Assembly (NCBI RefSeq): GCF_001021065.1
Contig: NZ_CP011546.1
Location: 1,860,001 to 1,924,000 of the forward strand
Direction of reading: 5' to 3'
DNA from: Corynebacterium uterequi
GTDB lineage: Bacteria > Actinomycetota > Actinomycetes > Mycobacteriales > Mycobacteriaceae
DNA length: 64,000 nucleotides
Part shown: one piece after another, positions 37,592 through 46,721 of the stretch
Layout: each line of letters starts with the position of its first letter
Position numbering within the stretch: the first letter of the stretch is position 1
Program-made: the position numbers and the translations under genes
The notes under the pieces: generated by a model
Database searches by the model: none
The model's input: only the letters and a program-made list of their open reading frames with translations
Told to the model about the DNA's origin: nothing

Positions 37592-37714
37592 CTAGCCCTG
37601 ACGAGCCTTGAAGCGCGGCTCCTTCTTGTTGATGACGTAAACCTTGCCACGGCGGCGCACAACCTGGGCGCCCGGCTTGTTCTTCAGCGACCGAAGCGAC
37701 TTGCGGACCTTCAT
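37592..37714 (-). CDS. rpmJ: 50S ribosomal protein L36, cysteine-free form
   Basis: A 40-aa basic protein starting [20 protein letters not shown] and ending [10 protein letters not shown]. The zinc-binding Cys/His residues of standard L36 are absent, so this is the zinc-independent (C-) paralogue, often used under zinc limitation. AAAGGAG precedes the ATG. No clear Zur site was recognised upstream. Confidence 0.94.
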   Translation of the reverse strand: MKVRKSLRSLKNKPGAQVVRRRGKVYVINKKEPRFKARQG

Positions 37715-37856
37715 CGGGCGCTCCTTTCTTTTTGCGCTTAGCATAGTTTTCTCGCGGCGGGGCCAAAACCAACCCACGCAGCGCGGCCGGGGTGGACCCA
37801 GCCATGACACGAGGGAAAATCTTACCTCGCGACCTCACAGCGAATCAAACCGGGGC

Positions 37857-39203
37857 CTAGGTGCGCGAGTAGCGTTGCTTCATCTGCCGCCCGACCTCCT
37901 CCAGGCCACGCCCGGTGGTCTCTGGTACGACGGCCCGCACGAACCCCAGGGCCGCCAGTCCCAGCGCCGAGAAGATGAGGAACGTGGTGGCCGCCGACAA
38001 CACCTCCACTAACGGCAGGAAGAACTGTGCCACCGCCCAATTCGCCGCCCACAGCGCGAGACCGGCCAACCCCATGCCGATTCCGCGCACCTTCAGCGGC
38101 ACTATCTCGGAGACGAGCAGCCACGTCACCGGAGACACCGCCGCCTGCTGAGACGCGATAAACACCGCCATCACCCCCAGAGCCACGTACGCCATCTCCG
38201 GCTGCGTCGCGGCAGACCCGTAGGTCACCGCCAGCAACACCAGCGACGCCACGTTGACGGTCAGCCCCACGCTGAGCAGCCACCGACGCCCGACGCGGTC
38301 GATGATGTGCAACCCCGCCCAGCACGCAACCACGCTCACCGTCCCGATGAGTATCGACGTGTACACCGCGTTCGTCGTCGAAATACCGACCTGATTCATC
38401 AGCGTCGGAGCGAAGTAAACGATGGCGTTGACGCCCGTCACCTGCTGGATAACCCCGACCACCGCCGCAACCCCGACAGCCATGCGCAGCCACCGGGTGC
38501 TGACAAGACGCTGCCACTCCCCCGCGGTGGCGCCTGTGCGTTCCTCGGCCGCCAGGTCCGGTAGCTCTAGCCCGGCGCGCTCGGCCACCGCCCGCGCCTT
38601 GTCCAGCCGACCAGTGCGCGCGTAATGCACCGGCGTGTCTGGCAAGGCAAGCATCCCGGCAGCCAGCGCAGCGCCCGGCACCGCCGCCAACCCCAACATG
38701 AGGTGCCAGTTACCGGTATGCGCCAGCGCGGAATTGACGAGGAAAGCCGCCAACTGCCCCACGACGATCATGAGCGTGTTCAGCGAGACCATTCGGCCAC
38801 GTACTGCCGCGGGTACCTGCTCAGCTATGTACATAGGAACGACGATGCTTACCGCGCCGACCGCCACTCCCAACAGTGTGCGGGCCGCCCCTAAGGACAG
38901 CACGGACGACGCCACCGCGCACCACAGCGATCCAAGAACAAAGACAACTCCGCTGCCGATGAGGGCGAGCCGCCGGCCGATAGCATCCGCCACCCGCCCG
39001 CCACTGAGCGCACCGAGCGCCGCGCCGACGAGCAGCATCGAGGTGACCCACCCCTCCTGGGTAGCGCTCATGTCGAATTCGGGGCCGATGAACAGCAACG
39101 CCCCGGACATCACGCCGGTGTCGTAGCCGAAGAGCAGGCCCCCCAGGGCCGCTATCCAGGACACCATTCGGACATAGCGGCGTTGCTGCGTTGAAAGATG
39201 CAT
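37857..39203 (-). CDS. MFS sugar porter
   Basis: A 448-aa, 12-helix transporter of the sugar-porter family. Signatures include GGLLFGYDTGVMSGALLFI, GGRVADAIGRRLALIGSG, QQVTGVNAIVYFAPTLMNQ and the C-terminal PETTGRGLEEVGRQ. It resembles inositol/sugar carriers such as IolT; the substrate is not determinable here. The start at 39203 follows CACAAT by 8 nt (leaderless) and is divergent from nadE, the two starts lying 36 bp apart. Confidence 0.9.
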   Translation of the reverse strand: MHLSTQQRRYVRMVSWIAALGGLLFGYDTGVMSGALLFIGPEFDMSATQEGWVTSMLLVGAALGALSGGRVADAIGRRLALIGSGVVFVLGSLWCAVASSVLSLGAARTLLGVAVGAVSIVVPMYIAEQVPAAVRGRMVSLNTLMIVVGQLAAFLVNSALAHTGNWHLMLGLAAVPGAALAAGMLALPDTPVHYARTGRLDKARAVAERAGLELPDLAAEERTGATAGEWQRLVSTRWLRMAVGVAAVVGVIQQVTGVNAIVYFAPTLMNQVGISTTNAVYTSILIGTVSVVACWAGLHIIDRVGRRWLLSVGLTVNVASLVLLAVTYGSAATQPEMAYVALGVMAVFIASQQAAVSPVTWLLVSEIVPLKVRGIGMGLAGLALWAANWAVAQFFLPLVEVLSAATTFLIFSALGLAALGFVRAVVPETTGRGLEEVGRQMKQRYSRT

Positions 39204-39211
39204 AGCTGAGC

Positions 39212-39217
39212 ATTGTG
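39212..39217 (-). promoter_or_regulatory. -10 box of the sugar porter gene
   Basis: CACAAT on the minus strand, 8 nt before the ATG at 39203. Confidence 0.35.
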
Positions 39218-39226
39218 CCCGAGCAC

Positions 39227-39232
39227 TAGGAT
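39227..39232 (+). promoter_or_regulatory. -10 box of nadE
   Basis: TAGGAT, 7 nt before the ATG at 39240; selects that start over the in-frame codon at 39213. Confidence 0.5.
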
Positions 39233-39239
39233 GGTCGGC

Positions 39240-40076
39240 ATGTCGCTTCGTCCCCGCGAAACTCAAGATTCCATCAGAAACGCCCTGCATACGCGGGACT
39301 TAATCGATCCAGTTGCCGAGATCGAATCCCGCGTAACGTTCCTCGTCGACTACCTGCGCGCCTCCGGGGCCAAGGGCTACGTCCTCGGCATTTCCGGCGG
39401 CCAGGATTCCACCCTCGCCGGCAGGCTCGCCCAACTCGCCGTCGAACGCCGCCGCGCCGACGGGGAGGCTGCCACCTTCGTCGCCGTCCGGCTCCCCCAC
39501 GGTGTGCAGGCCGACGAGGACGACGCACAAATCGCCCTCACCTTCATCGATCCCGACGAGCGGCTCACGGTCAACATCGCCGACGCCACCGCCGCCGTCG
39601 ACGCAGCCGTCGCCGAGGCGCTCGGACAACCGGAGCTACGGGACTTCAACCGCGGCAACGTCAAGGCCAGGCTGCGCATGGTTGTCCAATACGCCATCGC
39701 CGCCGAACGCGGCCTGCTGGTCATCGGCACCGATCACGCCGCGGAGAACCTCACCGGATTCTTCACCAAGCACGGCGACGGGGCCGCGGACACGCTTCCT
39801 CTCGCAGGGCTGACGAAGTCCCAGGGGGCTGCGCTGCTGCGCGAGCTCGGCGCACCGGAGTCGACGTGGCGCAAGGTGCCCACCGCGGATCTAGAGGATG
39901 ATCGGCCGGCTCTGGCCGACGAAGAAGCCCTCGGGTTGAGCTACGCCCACATCGACGCCTACCTCACCGGACACGAGGTACCCGACGACGCCCGCCAGCG
40001 CATCGAACAGCTGTGGCGCGCTGGGGCGCACAAGCGCCACCTTCCGGCCACCCCCACCGACACGTGGTGGCGCTAA
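39240..40076 (+). CDS. nadE: NH3-dependent NAD+ synthetase
   Basis: A 278-aa enzyme amidating nicotinate adenine dinucleotide to NAD+. The ATP pyrophosphatase loop is [39 protein letters not shown] and [20 protein letters not shown] follow, diagnostic of the ammonia-dependent homodimer. No glutaminase domain is present. The end overlaps the convergent kinase gene by 4 nt. Confidence 0.95.
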   Translation: MSLRPRETQDSIRNALHTRDLIDPVAEIESRVTFLVDYLRASGAKGYVLGISGGQDSTLAGRLAQLAVERRRADGEAATFVAVRLPHGVQADEDDAQIALTFIDPDERLTVNIADATAAVDAAVAEALGQPELRDFNRGNVKARLRMVVQYAIAAERGLLVIGTDHAAENLTGFFTKHGDGAADTLPLAGLTKSQGAALLRELGAPESTWRKVPTADLEDDRPALADEEALGLSYAHIDAYLTGHEVPDDARQRIEQLWRAGAHKRHLPATPTDTWWR

Positions 40077-40825
40077 CGAGCGAGTAAGGACAGGGTCTGC
40101 TGGGCCGCGTCGACGAGCGCCCGCCCGTACGACGGACCGTGGCTCGCGGCATGGACCGCCAGCGGGTGCAGCTGATGTAGGGGGATCCGCTCTCGCCACC
40201 CGCTGCGAAGGGGATGTACCTCCTCATAGCCGGCGATGAGTTCCTCCAGGTACGGCGCTCCAAAGAGATAGAGCATCGCCAGGTCCGTTTCCCGGTGCCC
40301 ACCGTGGGCAGCTGGGTCGATGAGACGGGGGCCGTCGGCGCCGAACAGCAGGTTACCTGCCCAGAGATCGCCGTGCAGGCGCGACGGGGTGTCGTCGGTG
40401 GGCACGCGCCTGACCGCATCCAGGCACCGGCGCACCAGATCCCAGCCGTCGTCGCTGAGGTGCCCGAGACGGTGAGCCTTGGCGGCGAAGGGGTCCACTC
40501 GCTGATCGACGTAAAAACTAGCCCAGTCCTCGGCCGGCTGGCACGACTGCTCCTGGCGACCGATATAGAAGGGACCAGGCCACCCGGGCGGTGGACTGCC
40601 GAATGCACCCGCACCAGCATCGTGGATCGCTGCCAGCTCACGTCCGGCCTCGCGGGCGGCCGCGGCCGTCGGCCGGGCGGGCGGGACCGCTTCCATGGTC
40701 AGCTCCTGGGGTCCGGAATCGACGACGTCGACCACGATGTGGGATGCCTCCCGCAGCCATCGCAGTCCCGCGGCCTCTGCCGCCGCCGCGCCGGGCTCGT
40801 TCACTTTCTTTCGGTGTAAGGCCAT
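40073..40825 (-). CDS. fructosamine/ketosamine-3-kinase family protein
   Basis: A 250-aa small-molecule kinase of the fructosamine-3-kinase family, which removes sugars from glycated proteins and amines by phosphorylation. The catalytic loop is [14 protein letters not shown] and the metal-binding segment is [20 protein letters not shown]. Length is slightly short for the family. Start at 40825, with TAGCCT 7 nt upstream. Confidence 0.87.
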   Translation of the reverse strand: MALHRKKVNEPGAAAAEAAGLRWLREASHIVVDVVDSGPQELTMEAVPPARPTAAAAREAGRELAAIHDAGAGAFGSPPPGWPGPFYIGRQEQSCQPAEDWASFYVDQRVDPFAAKAHRLGHLSDDGWDLVRRCLDAVRRVPTDDTPSRLHGDLWAGNLLFGADGPRLIDPAAHGGHRETDLAMLYLFGAPYLEELIAGYEEVHPLRSGWRERIPLHQLHPLAVHAASHGPSYGRALVDAAQQTLSLLAR

Positions 40826-40832
40826 GACGGCT

Positions 40833-40838
40833 AGGCTA
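40833..40838 (-). promoter_or_regulatory. -10 box of the fructosamine kinase gene
   Basis: TAGCCT on the minus strand, 7 nt before the ATG at 40825. Confidence 0.4.
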
Positions 40839-40848
40839 CCGGGAAGAG

Positions 40849-40883
40849 AAAAAGAGGCACCGCTTAAAGCGATGCCTCTTTTT
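40849..40883 (-). terminator. terminator after the tRNA-Ala pair
   Basis: AAAAAGAGGCA...TGCCTCTTTTT stem with CGCTTAAAGCG in the loop region. T-runs on both strands; it ends the minus-strand tRNA transcript 6 nt after the tRNA. Confidence 0.85.
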
Positions 40884-40888
40884 ACTTG

Positions 40889-40961
40889 TGGAGCTAACGG
40901 GATTCGAACCCGTGACCCCCACACTGCCAGTGTGGTGCGCTACCAGCTGCGCCATAGCCCC
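40889..40961 (-). tRNA. tRNA-Ala (anticodon GGC), copy 2
   Basis: 73 nt; acceptor GGGGCTA/TAGCTCC, anticodon loop CTGGCAG, T-loop GGTTCGAATCC. No CCA encoded. Identical to the copy at 40987, separated by 25 bp. Confidence 0.93.
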
Positions 40962-40986
40962 GTAAAAGCAATATTCAGTTTTCCAG

Positions 40987-41059
40987 TGGAGCTAACGGGA
41001 TTCGAACCCGTGACCCCCACACTGCCAGTGTGGTGCGCTACCAGCTGCGCCATAGCCCC
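40987..41059 (-). tRNA. tRNA-Ala (anticodon GGC), copy 1
   Basis: 73 nt, identical to the neighbouring tRNA-Ala. The two are probably cotranscribed. Confidence 0.93.
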
Positions 41060-41150
41060 TCACAACCGAGGTGTTTGGCCCCGGTTGAGACTCATGTAAA
41101 TGTACACGGGCCACTCTAACCCGCCAAATCAGCAGGTCACGGTGCGTGAA

Positions 41151-41897
41151 CTACTTGAGGACCGCGTCAATCCACTCATCGGTGCTGGACACCTGGACGT
41201 CCTTACCGTCGAGGAGAACCCGCGGCGAGGACACGGAACCGGTCTGGTCCTCCAGCTCCTTGGCGTTCTTCTTCGCCGTCTCCACAGCCTGGTCGTAGTA
41301 CTTGCCGGCCTTGATGGCCTCCGCGGCCTCGTCAGAGGCGCCCGCGGCCTTCGCGGCCTCGGCGAAGTCCTCGTCGGACCACTGGTTGTAGATTTCGGCC
41401 TGCTTGTCCATGAGCACCGCGCGCAGGGTCCACCAGGCGTCGAACTCGCCCATGTCGGCGAGCGCCGTCGTGGCGGCAGCGGCTGCGGCGGAGTGACCAA
41501 TATTCGGCTCGTTCTGGGCATTGACACCGTCGAGGAAGGTCAGCGGGTTGACGGTGACGACGAGGTTCCCGTTGCGGATCTCCTGCAGCATCTGGTCGTC
41601 AGTGGCCTCAGCGAGATCCGCACAGTAGTGGCAGGAGAAGTCCTCATAGAGGCTCACCTCGGGGGCGTCGGCCTTGGCGTTATCCGCGGCCAGCCGGACG
41701 TCGTTCCCATCGAAGGTGGGGGTGAATCCGAGCTCTACCCGCTGTGCCGCGACCTCCTCGGCAGCCTTGCCCTTGGACTGCCACACGACGACGCCGATGA
41801 CGATCGCCGCGATCGCCAGCACCGCCACGATCACCCACAGGAAGCTGGCCGAGCCCTTGCTGTTCGGGTCGGACACGGAACGGGACTTAGCGCTCAT
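41151..41897 (-). CDS. DsbA-like thioredoxin-fold membrane-anchored protein
   Basis: A 248-aa protein with a cytosolic N-terminus, one membrane anchor (FLWVIVAVLAIAAIVIGVVV, about 19-38) and an extracytoplasmic DsbA-like domain whose redox motif is CHYC in LYEDFSCHYCADLAEATD. LVVTVNPLTFLDG and SSPRVLLDGKDVQVSST complete the fold. It probably forms disulfides in secreted proteins. AAAGGTGA lies before the ATG. Confidence 0.9.
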   Translation of the reverse strand: MSAKSRSVSDPNSKGSASFLWVIVAVLAIAAIVIGVVVWQSKGKAAEEVAAQRVELGFTPTFDGNDVRLAADNAKADAPEVSLYEDFSCHYCADLAEATDDQMLQEIRNGNLVVTVNPLTFLDGVNAQNEPNIGHSAAAAAATTALADMGEFDAWWTLRAVLMDKQAEIYNQWSDEDFAEAAKAAGASDEAAEAIKAGKYYDQAVETAKKNAKELEDQTGSVSSPRVLLDGKDVQVSSTDEWIDAVLK

Positions 41898-41964
41898 CTC
41901 ATCTCACCTTTCGTTTGTTTGAGGCTTTAATTGTGCACCTAAACGCGACTTTCGCAATCCTAGG

Positions 41965-42453
41965 CTACGGGCGGACCGCCAGCTTGGTGAACGGCCGCCA
42001 GATAGTCCACGCGCTTAGGGCAATGAAGACCAGGTCTCGAACGATGACGCCGAAGTACTGCAGCTGGTAGTTAGTGATCGCCTCGTCAGGGGTGAAGCAA
42101 CCACAGTTGAGCTCTAGGCCGCGCAGCCACGCCTGTCCGATGCCGACAATGAACAGCACCAACACGCCGATGGCTACCTTGCTCGCCGGGCGAAGCCAGA
42201 GTCCGAACAACAACAAGAGGCCACCGATCAGCTCGGCCGGGCCGATGAGCTGCGCAAGAATGTCCGACCACGCCGGTGTGAAGATGTCATAGGCCTGAAT
42301 GTTCTGGGTCACAGCCAGCCGATCGCCGATCTTCGACACGCCTGCGGCGATCCACACGAAGGCCATGCCGAAGCGGGCTACGCAGCTGAGCGCGTCAAGG
42401 AAGACGGTGCGACGATCGTGCGATTCGTTCGCGAGAGATAACTTAGGTGACAC
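41965..42453 (-). CDS. DoxX/MauE-family membrane protein
   Basis: A 162-aa, four-helix membrane protein (FGMAFVWIAAGVSKIGDR, ELIGGLLLLFGLWLRPASKV). A Cys pair in LELNCGCFTP, typical of MauE/DoxX members that work with thioredoxin-like proteins, fits its place just downstream of the DsbA-like gene on the same strand. GTG start 8 nt after TAGGAT. Role in thiol redox is inferred. Confidence 0.82.
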   Translation of the reverse strand: MSPKLSLANESHDRRTVFLDALSCVARFGMAFVWIAAGVSKIGDRLAVTQNIQAYDIFTPAWSDILAQLIGPAELIGGLLLLFGLWLRPASKVAIGVLVLFIVGIGQAWLRGLELNCGCFTPDEAITNYQLQYFGVIVRDLVFIALSAWTIWRPFTKLAVRP

Positions 42454-43110
42454 GTCTAGAGATCCTAGCCTAGGTGGCGCGTCCCGTGAGGCTGTGAGCA
42501 GCGCCGGCCTCACAGGATTGGGTTGCTCGAGGCCGCGATGACCGCGGCATAGCCGGCGGAGAGGCGACGGTCGTTCACCTCAGCTGCGTTACCCATGGCG
42601 TCAGCTCGTTGCGCCACGTGCGACGGCAGCCCTCGCACGTTTTCACAGACACAGCCTCCTGGAAGCGGTGCGAATCTCCCACCGCAAAGACAGGGAGGCG
42701 CGCCTGATTGCAGGACACGTCTACCGGCGTAGAAAGGAGGTGAGATGACGGCTTCAACTCCGCGTTCCGAAAAGAATGACGAGACCCGCCGAAGAGGCGA
42801 AATCCTTCGACGGGTCTTAAGAGGCACTGGTCATCAAAGTCACAGTGGACGGCATCCACGATGTACTGGCCTTGATCCTCAGTTAGAGTCTCCCAAGCGC
42901 CCTGCCCTTCTGCCTAGAGGTGGCGGGGCGCTTGCGTTGGGGCGAGTTGATCGGCGGCGGGCGCGCCACAAACTCACCTGACACACTCCCAGCTTCCGCC
43001 AGCTGCCACACTCTCCGACGCTACGACGGCCGGCCTTCCTGTTCATCCAGCATCCGGAGGGCACCTCACACGACTCATCTACTCCACTCACACCGGCGAC
43101 AGCCGATGGA
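42454..43110. other. 657-bp gap at the left edge of the prophage remnant
   Basis: TAGGAT (42462-42467, minus) is the -10 box of the preceding gene. No firm gene follows. A strong ribosome site (AAAGGAGG) precedes an ATG at 42745 whose 78-codon frame is low-complexity and Arg-rich, so unconvincing. A GACCCG...CGGGTC hairpin lies at 42781-42815, and an AAGCGCCC/GGGCGCTT-type hairpin at 42894-42931 looks like a terminator. One prophage boundary probably falls in this gap, but no att repeat was found. Confidence 0.4.
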
Positions 43111-43440
43111 TTAGCTCACATTAGCCTCGGCGACAACATCAGCAGAATCGGGAGCGAACAACGTCACCCGCTCAGATAACTGCTCCGCAAGAACCTGGTA
43201 AATCCGCTGAGCTGCTCCCGGCTCAGTCTGCTCGTAAATATCGAGCCAAGATTCGATCTCGTCAACCTCAATCTTCAGATCACTCGAAACCGTAACGTAG
43301 GCACCCCCAGGAGTGCCAAAACGAAACACTTTCCCTTCCCCGCCGTCAGAGGTTAAGCTTACCGGCTCAAGGAACTTCTCAACTACCCTGATTACCTTTC
43401 CCAACTCTGCATCGGTTGTAATCTCAGTGCTGGTACTCAT
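43111..43440 (-). CDS. presumed immunity protein of the orphan nuclease toxin
   Basis: A 109-aa acidic protein (start MSTSTEITTDAELGKVIRVV) directly after the orphan toxin gene and overlapping it by 4 nt. I do not recognise a family. The acidic composition, small size and coupling to a PD-(D/E)XK toxin are what CdiI-type immunity proteins show. Assignment is by position. Confidence 0.55.
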   Translation of the reverse strand: MSTSTEITTDAELGKVIRVVEKFLEPVSLTSDGGEGKVFRFGTPGGAYVTVSSDLKIEVDEIESWLDIYEQTEPGAAQRIYQVLAEQLSERVTLFAPDSADVVAEANVS

Positions 43441-43790
43441 TTTCTCCTCCGTTTCACAATTAAACGGCCCTGACTAATGACCGTCACTTCCTCAACCTCA
43501 GCATATCTTCGGACGGCATCCTCCACCTGCCTCAACGCCTCTTGTACATCGAGCCCAGACCTATGCAGATCAATAACAATCCGAGGGGCCTGACTCCTTG
43601 CCCTCCGAACATTCTGGTAGACGGTGTTCTTGGAGCTTCCATTCGGCGCCTTGACCTCGGTACGGGCCCCGTCAACGTAGCAATCTGGCGTTTTCACCTT
43701 CTCTTGATCCGACCGGGGTATGAGCTGGATGTGATGCCCCTGGTCGACCAGGAACTGGTAGGTGACCATCTCGTGAGCGGCGGGCTTCAC
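43437..43790 (-). CDS. orphan PD-(D/E)XK nuclease toxin module (CdiA-CT-like)
   Basis: 117 codons from a GTG at 43790. The core TPDCYVDGARTEVKAPNG carries the PD...ExK nuclease signature (Asp about 36, Glu 47, Lys 49), followed by RIVIDLHRSGLDVQEALRQV; this resembles CdiA C-terminal tRNases. The frame continues upstream without a start to a stop at 43902 and encodes a second copy of the MuF linker (NQWRRWRA..EGGNLNARDY). It is therefore a headless C-terminal toxin cassette, not an independent secreted toxin. Expression could come from the GTG or only after recombination onto the MuF gene. Confidence 0.7.
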   Translation of the reverse strand: MKPAAHEMVTYQFLVDQGHHIQLIPRSDQEKVKTPDCYVDGARTEVKAPNGSSKNTVYQNVRRARSQAPRIVIDLHRSGLDVQEALRQVEDAVRRYAEVEEVTVISQGRLIVKRRRK

Positions 43791-43820
43791 TCCGTTAAGG
43801 TCGAGCGAACCCCGCTTCCT

Positions 43821-43895
43821 CGTAAACGGGCTGTAGTCGCGGGCGTTGAGGTTCCCGCCCTCGATATAGGCGCGCCACCGCCGCCACTGGTTCGG
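43821..43895 (-). repeat. MuF linker, orphan copy
   Basis: Encodes PNQWRRWRAYIEGGNLNARD followed by YSPFT. The full-length MuF copy at 45086-45160 differs at two residues in this stretch, and the DNA is highly similar. It provides homology for toxin-module exchange. Confidence 0.88.
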
Positions 43896-43970
43896 GGATG
43901 GCTACGAATCGACTACATGTCAAGCCTCTTTAATATTCCCTGGCGGCGTTCCTCTTCAAGGCGAACGGAA

Positions 43971-44369
43971 TCACCATGACGCGCCTGAATCCTTCCAGTC
44001 AGCAGGAACAGGCTCCCCAAAATCGTCCCCCTCTTCCTCAGCCAATCGCTCCTCCTCAGCCTCACGAGCCAACCGCTGCGCCCGCACCTCATCCTGAGAC
44101 CTCAGCACCTGTCCGTCAAAATCAAACACCGCATAATCTCTCGGAGCGAAACACGGGGCTGCGCCCCCGGACATAACCTCGCCAGATTCCTCAAATACAA
44201 CTACCACCGGCGAATCACCGCAGTGCACCACACCAGAATCCCCGGAGGGGCCGGAGGGGCTCACAAGGAAGCAGTACCTCCCCTCCCCATATTCATAGAA
44301 ATCACGATCCAACCGGTCGCCAAACTTTTGGACTACCTTCTCAAGAACTTCTCTTCGGCTTAGTACCAT
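43971..44369 (-). CDS. presumed immunity protein for the Tox-PL toxin
   Basis: A 132-aa protein starting MVLSRREVLEKVVQKFGDRL, overlapping the toxin gene end by 10 nt. The N-terminal half (RYCFLVSPSG, PVVVVFEESGEV) resembles YrhB/Imm35-like immunity proteins; the C-terminus is strongly acidic (EEERLAEEEGDDFGEP). Immunity function is inferred from position. Confidence 0.6.
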   Translation of the reverse strand: MVLSRREVLEKVVQKFGDRLDRDFYEYGEGRYCFLVSPSGPSGDSGVVHCGDSPVVVVFEESGEVMSGGAAPCFAPRDYAVFDFDGQVLRSQDEVRAQRLAREAEEERLAEEEGDDFGEPVPADWKDSGASW

Positions 44370-45419
44370 TGGTCTAGGTCTCCTCCCAGAACATCGAGAA
44401 CCCCGTCAAGGGGCTGACAATCATCAATCCGGCACATGGATAAGGATCCATTGAGGTATTCCTTATGTGCCATGTATGCGGTAGGGGTCTGCCTTACTTC
44501 TCCTGTTTGAGGGTCATGAAACACGATCCTGCGCCCGATCTTCTCCCACACCAGGATATGGCCACTACGTTTGTCTCCGTCAGGAACAGGCGGCAACCAC
44601 TTCTCACGACGGAGTTCGTTCTCTGTCTTCCACGAGTTCGTCGCGAACCCTCTCGCCCCGTCGGGCATGGTCTTGTTGAAGTACTTCACGAGGGACTGGT
44701 CAGCTTTCTTCGTCATCCCTCGCCATGTCACAAGCTCGGGAGGTTTCCCGGTTTCGGTGTTCCGCCATCCAATGTTCAACGAGTGCTGGGCGTTGCCGAT
44801 ATCGGCAGGCGACTTGAACGTTCCGGCTCCGGCGGTCACGTCGTAGCCTCGGCGCCGCAGCTCGGAGGCAGACACGCAGCGCACGCAATTCACCTTCCAC
44901 GGCTCCTTGCCCATACCCTCCGGCAGGTTGTCCGGCACTTCCTCTAGACGGGGGTTCACTCGCGTGTATGCCTCTTCCTCTTCGTTGTTAGTTAGTCGTG
45001 GTGTGGCGTCAAGGCTTTGCCACCTGCGCACCTGGTCACCGCCAGCATACTTTCCTCGCGGCGGCTGCCACGCTGGTTTCGGCTTGGTAAACGGGCTGTA
45101 ATCGCGGGCGTTAAGGTTCCCGCCCTCAACATGGGCGCGCCACCGCCGCCACTGGTTCGGGCCGGGCATCCCGTTGCTCCACGTGACTTCACGCCACCTG
45201 GCCTCCAACCGCTCATACTGCTCCTGCCCGGCCCACGACTCGCCATCCACCACAAGCACCGGCACGCAGTCACACCCATCGTGATAACGACGCCCATCAC
45301 GACGCCTAACCACAATGTCCTCCCGGTACACCGGGCCACGAGACGCCAACATGGTGCAAAACGCACCATTCTCACGCCCGGAGAGCACCCGCGCATACCC
45401 GTGAAGCGGTCTGGGTTGG
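44360..45419 (-). pseudogene. MuF-type phage head protein with C-terminal Tox-PL toxin, N-terminus lost
   Basis: The residual frame gives about 352 phage-derived codons (open to 45454 through IS sequence). The first part, GYARVLSGRENGAFC..MLASRGPVY and YHDGCDC, is the C-terminal end of an actinophage MuF/capsid-associated protein. After the linker, the C-terminal domain is papain fold toxin 1: Cys in VNCVRCVSASELRRRGYDV, His in SGHILVW, Asp in FHDPQTG (frame positions 190, 299, 314). Tox-PL domains are predicted glutamine deamidases. The MuF N-terminus was removed where the IS begins at 45420, so it cannot be a working capsid protein. Confidence 0.85.
45086..45160 (-). repeat. MuF linker, full-length copy
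   Basis: Encodes PNQWRRWRAHVEGGNLNARD followed by YSPFT, at the boundary between head-protein and toxin domains; partner of 43821-43895. Confidence 0.88.
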
Positions 45420-45452
45420 TGAGAGGGCATGATGCAACACAGGAGCAAGATC

Positions 45453-45776
45453 ATGGCTACCAGCCCTTAGGACCAGGAGACCCGGCATAGGGGCGTGAGA
45501 ATGTACTTCGACGAGCTCGAAGCCAGCGCTGAGACCAAGGCCGCTGCGCTTCGCGTGGTCTCCGCAGTCACCGGAGTAAAGATCCCCACGATGCGGAATT
45601 GGATCCGTGCTGTGGAAACAGCTAACAGGAACGACCATGCCGCTACTGAGGCCGAGAAGGATGCCGAGCTTACGCGCCTGCGGAAGGAAAACGCCAGGTT
45701 GAAAGAAGCCAACGAGATTTTGAAGTTGGCGTCGGCTTTTTTCGCCCAGGCGGAGCTCGACCGCACGTTGAAATAG
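45453..45776 (+). pseudogene. IS3 OrfA with nonsense mutation
   Basis: Reads MATSP, a TAG at 45468-45470, then DQETRHRGVRMYFDELEAS and a full HTH/leucine-zipper OrfA (LRKENARLKEANEILKLASA). The sixth codon is Tyr in similar proteins as I recall them, hence a likely Tyr-to-stop change. Confidence 0.75.
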
Positions 45777-45784
45777 TCGTAGAG

Positions 45785-46708
45785 TTGCTACGACGTCATC
45801 GGCACTTATACTCCATCGAGCGGATGTGCCAAGTTCTTCAAGAGCATCACTATGACATCTCCCCCGCTACGTATTACAGGTACCAGGACCGAAGTTTCGG
45901 CCCTACCGCAGCGGAGATAGAGCAGGCGTACCAGGCGCATCGCGTGTACCAATTGTGGGAGACGAACCGGCGAGTCTATGGGTATAGGAAGTTGTGGGTT
46001 GCGGCTCGTCGCAGTGGTTGGTCGGTGGGCCGTGACCACGTTCGCCGACTGATGAGAGTGCTGGGAATTTCCGGCGTTTCACGTGGGAAGATGGTGCGTA
46101 CGACGGTGGCTGATCCTAGGGCTTCGTGGTTCGAAGATCGGATCCAGCGTGCGCGGAAGCAGGCGCAGCGCCCGAATCAGTGGTGGGTTGCGGATTTCCC
46201 GTATGTACGCACCAGGAAAGGTTTTTGTTATGTGTCTTTTATGACTGATGTGTTCACGCGGGAGATCTTGGGTTTTGTTGTCGACGTCAAACCGGATTCG
46301 TCGTTGGTTGTTCGGGCGTTGCGTCAGGCGCTCGCGGGCCGGAGGCGTGTGGATCCAGGGTTTTCGTCCGCGGGGGTGATCCATCATTCTGATGCTGGGT
46401 CGCAGTACACGTCGTCCGATTTTCGGTCATTGCTGGCGCGGCACGATATGGAAGGCTCGATCGGGTCTGTTGATGATGCATAAGATAACGGTTTGATGGA
46501 GTCGACAATCGGACTGTATAAGTCGGAGTTGATTCATTTTGACGAAGCGGGGTGGGACGATGAGATGGAGGTTGAGTTTGCTACCGCTGATTGGGTGAGG
46601 TGGTATAATAGTGAAAGGTTGCATTCGTCGGTGGGGTATGTTCCGCCGGTGGAGTGTCGATCCGAGTTTGTTGGAAGTGACAACGTAGCGACGGTTGTAG
46701 TCGCGTAA
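45785..46708 (+). pseudogene. IS3 OrfB (DDE transposase) with internal stop
   Basis: An HTH_21 and integrase-core transposase: WWVADFPYVRTRKG and IHHSDAGSQYTSS hold the two Asp, and LMESTIGLYKSELI the Glu. A TAA at 46481-46483 interrupts the usual GDAYDN region, and SVDD replaces SVGD. Inactive as read. Confidence 0.82.
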
Positions 46709-46721
46709 CAGGACCCTCTCA

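Larger units (their letters stand above)
45420..46721 (+). mobile_element. decayed IS3-family element in the prophage
   Basis: 1302 bp with ends TGAGAGGGCATG and, inverted, TGAGAGGGTCCTG. No target duplication is visible (GTTGG left, CAGAG right), so flanking DNA was probably deleted or rearranged. Both transposase frames carry nonsense mutations. It is unrelated to the IS copies at 13-18 kb. Confidence 0.82.

Noticed and set aside
42745..42981. Plus-strand 78-codon frame with a strong ribosome site
   Set aside because: The product is Arg/Pro-rich with no family, and two hairpins lie inside it; recorded only in the gap description.
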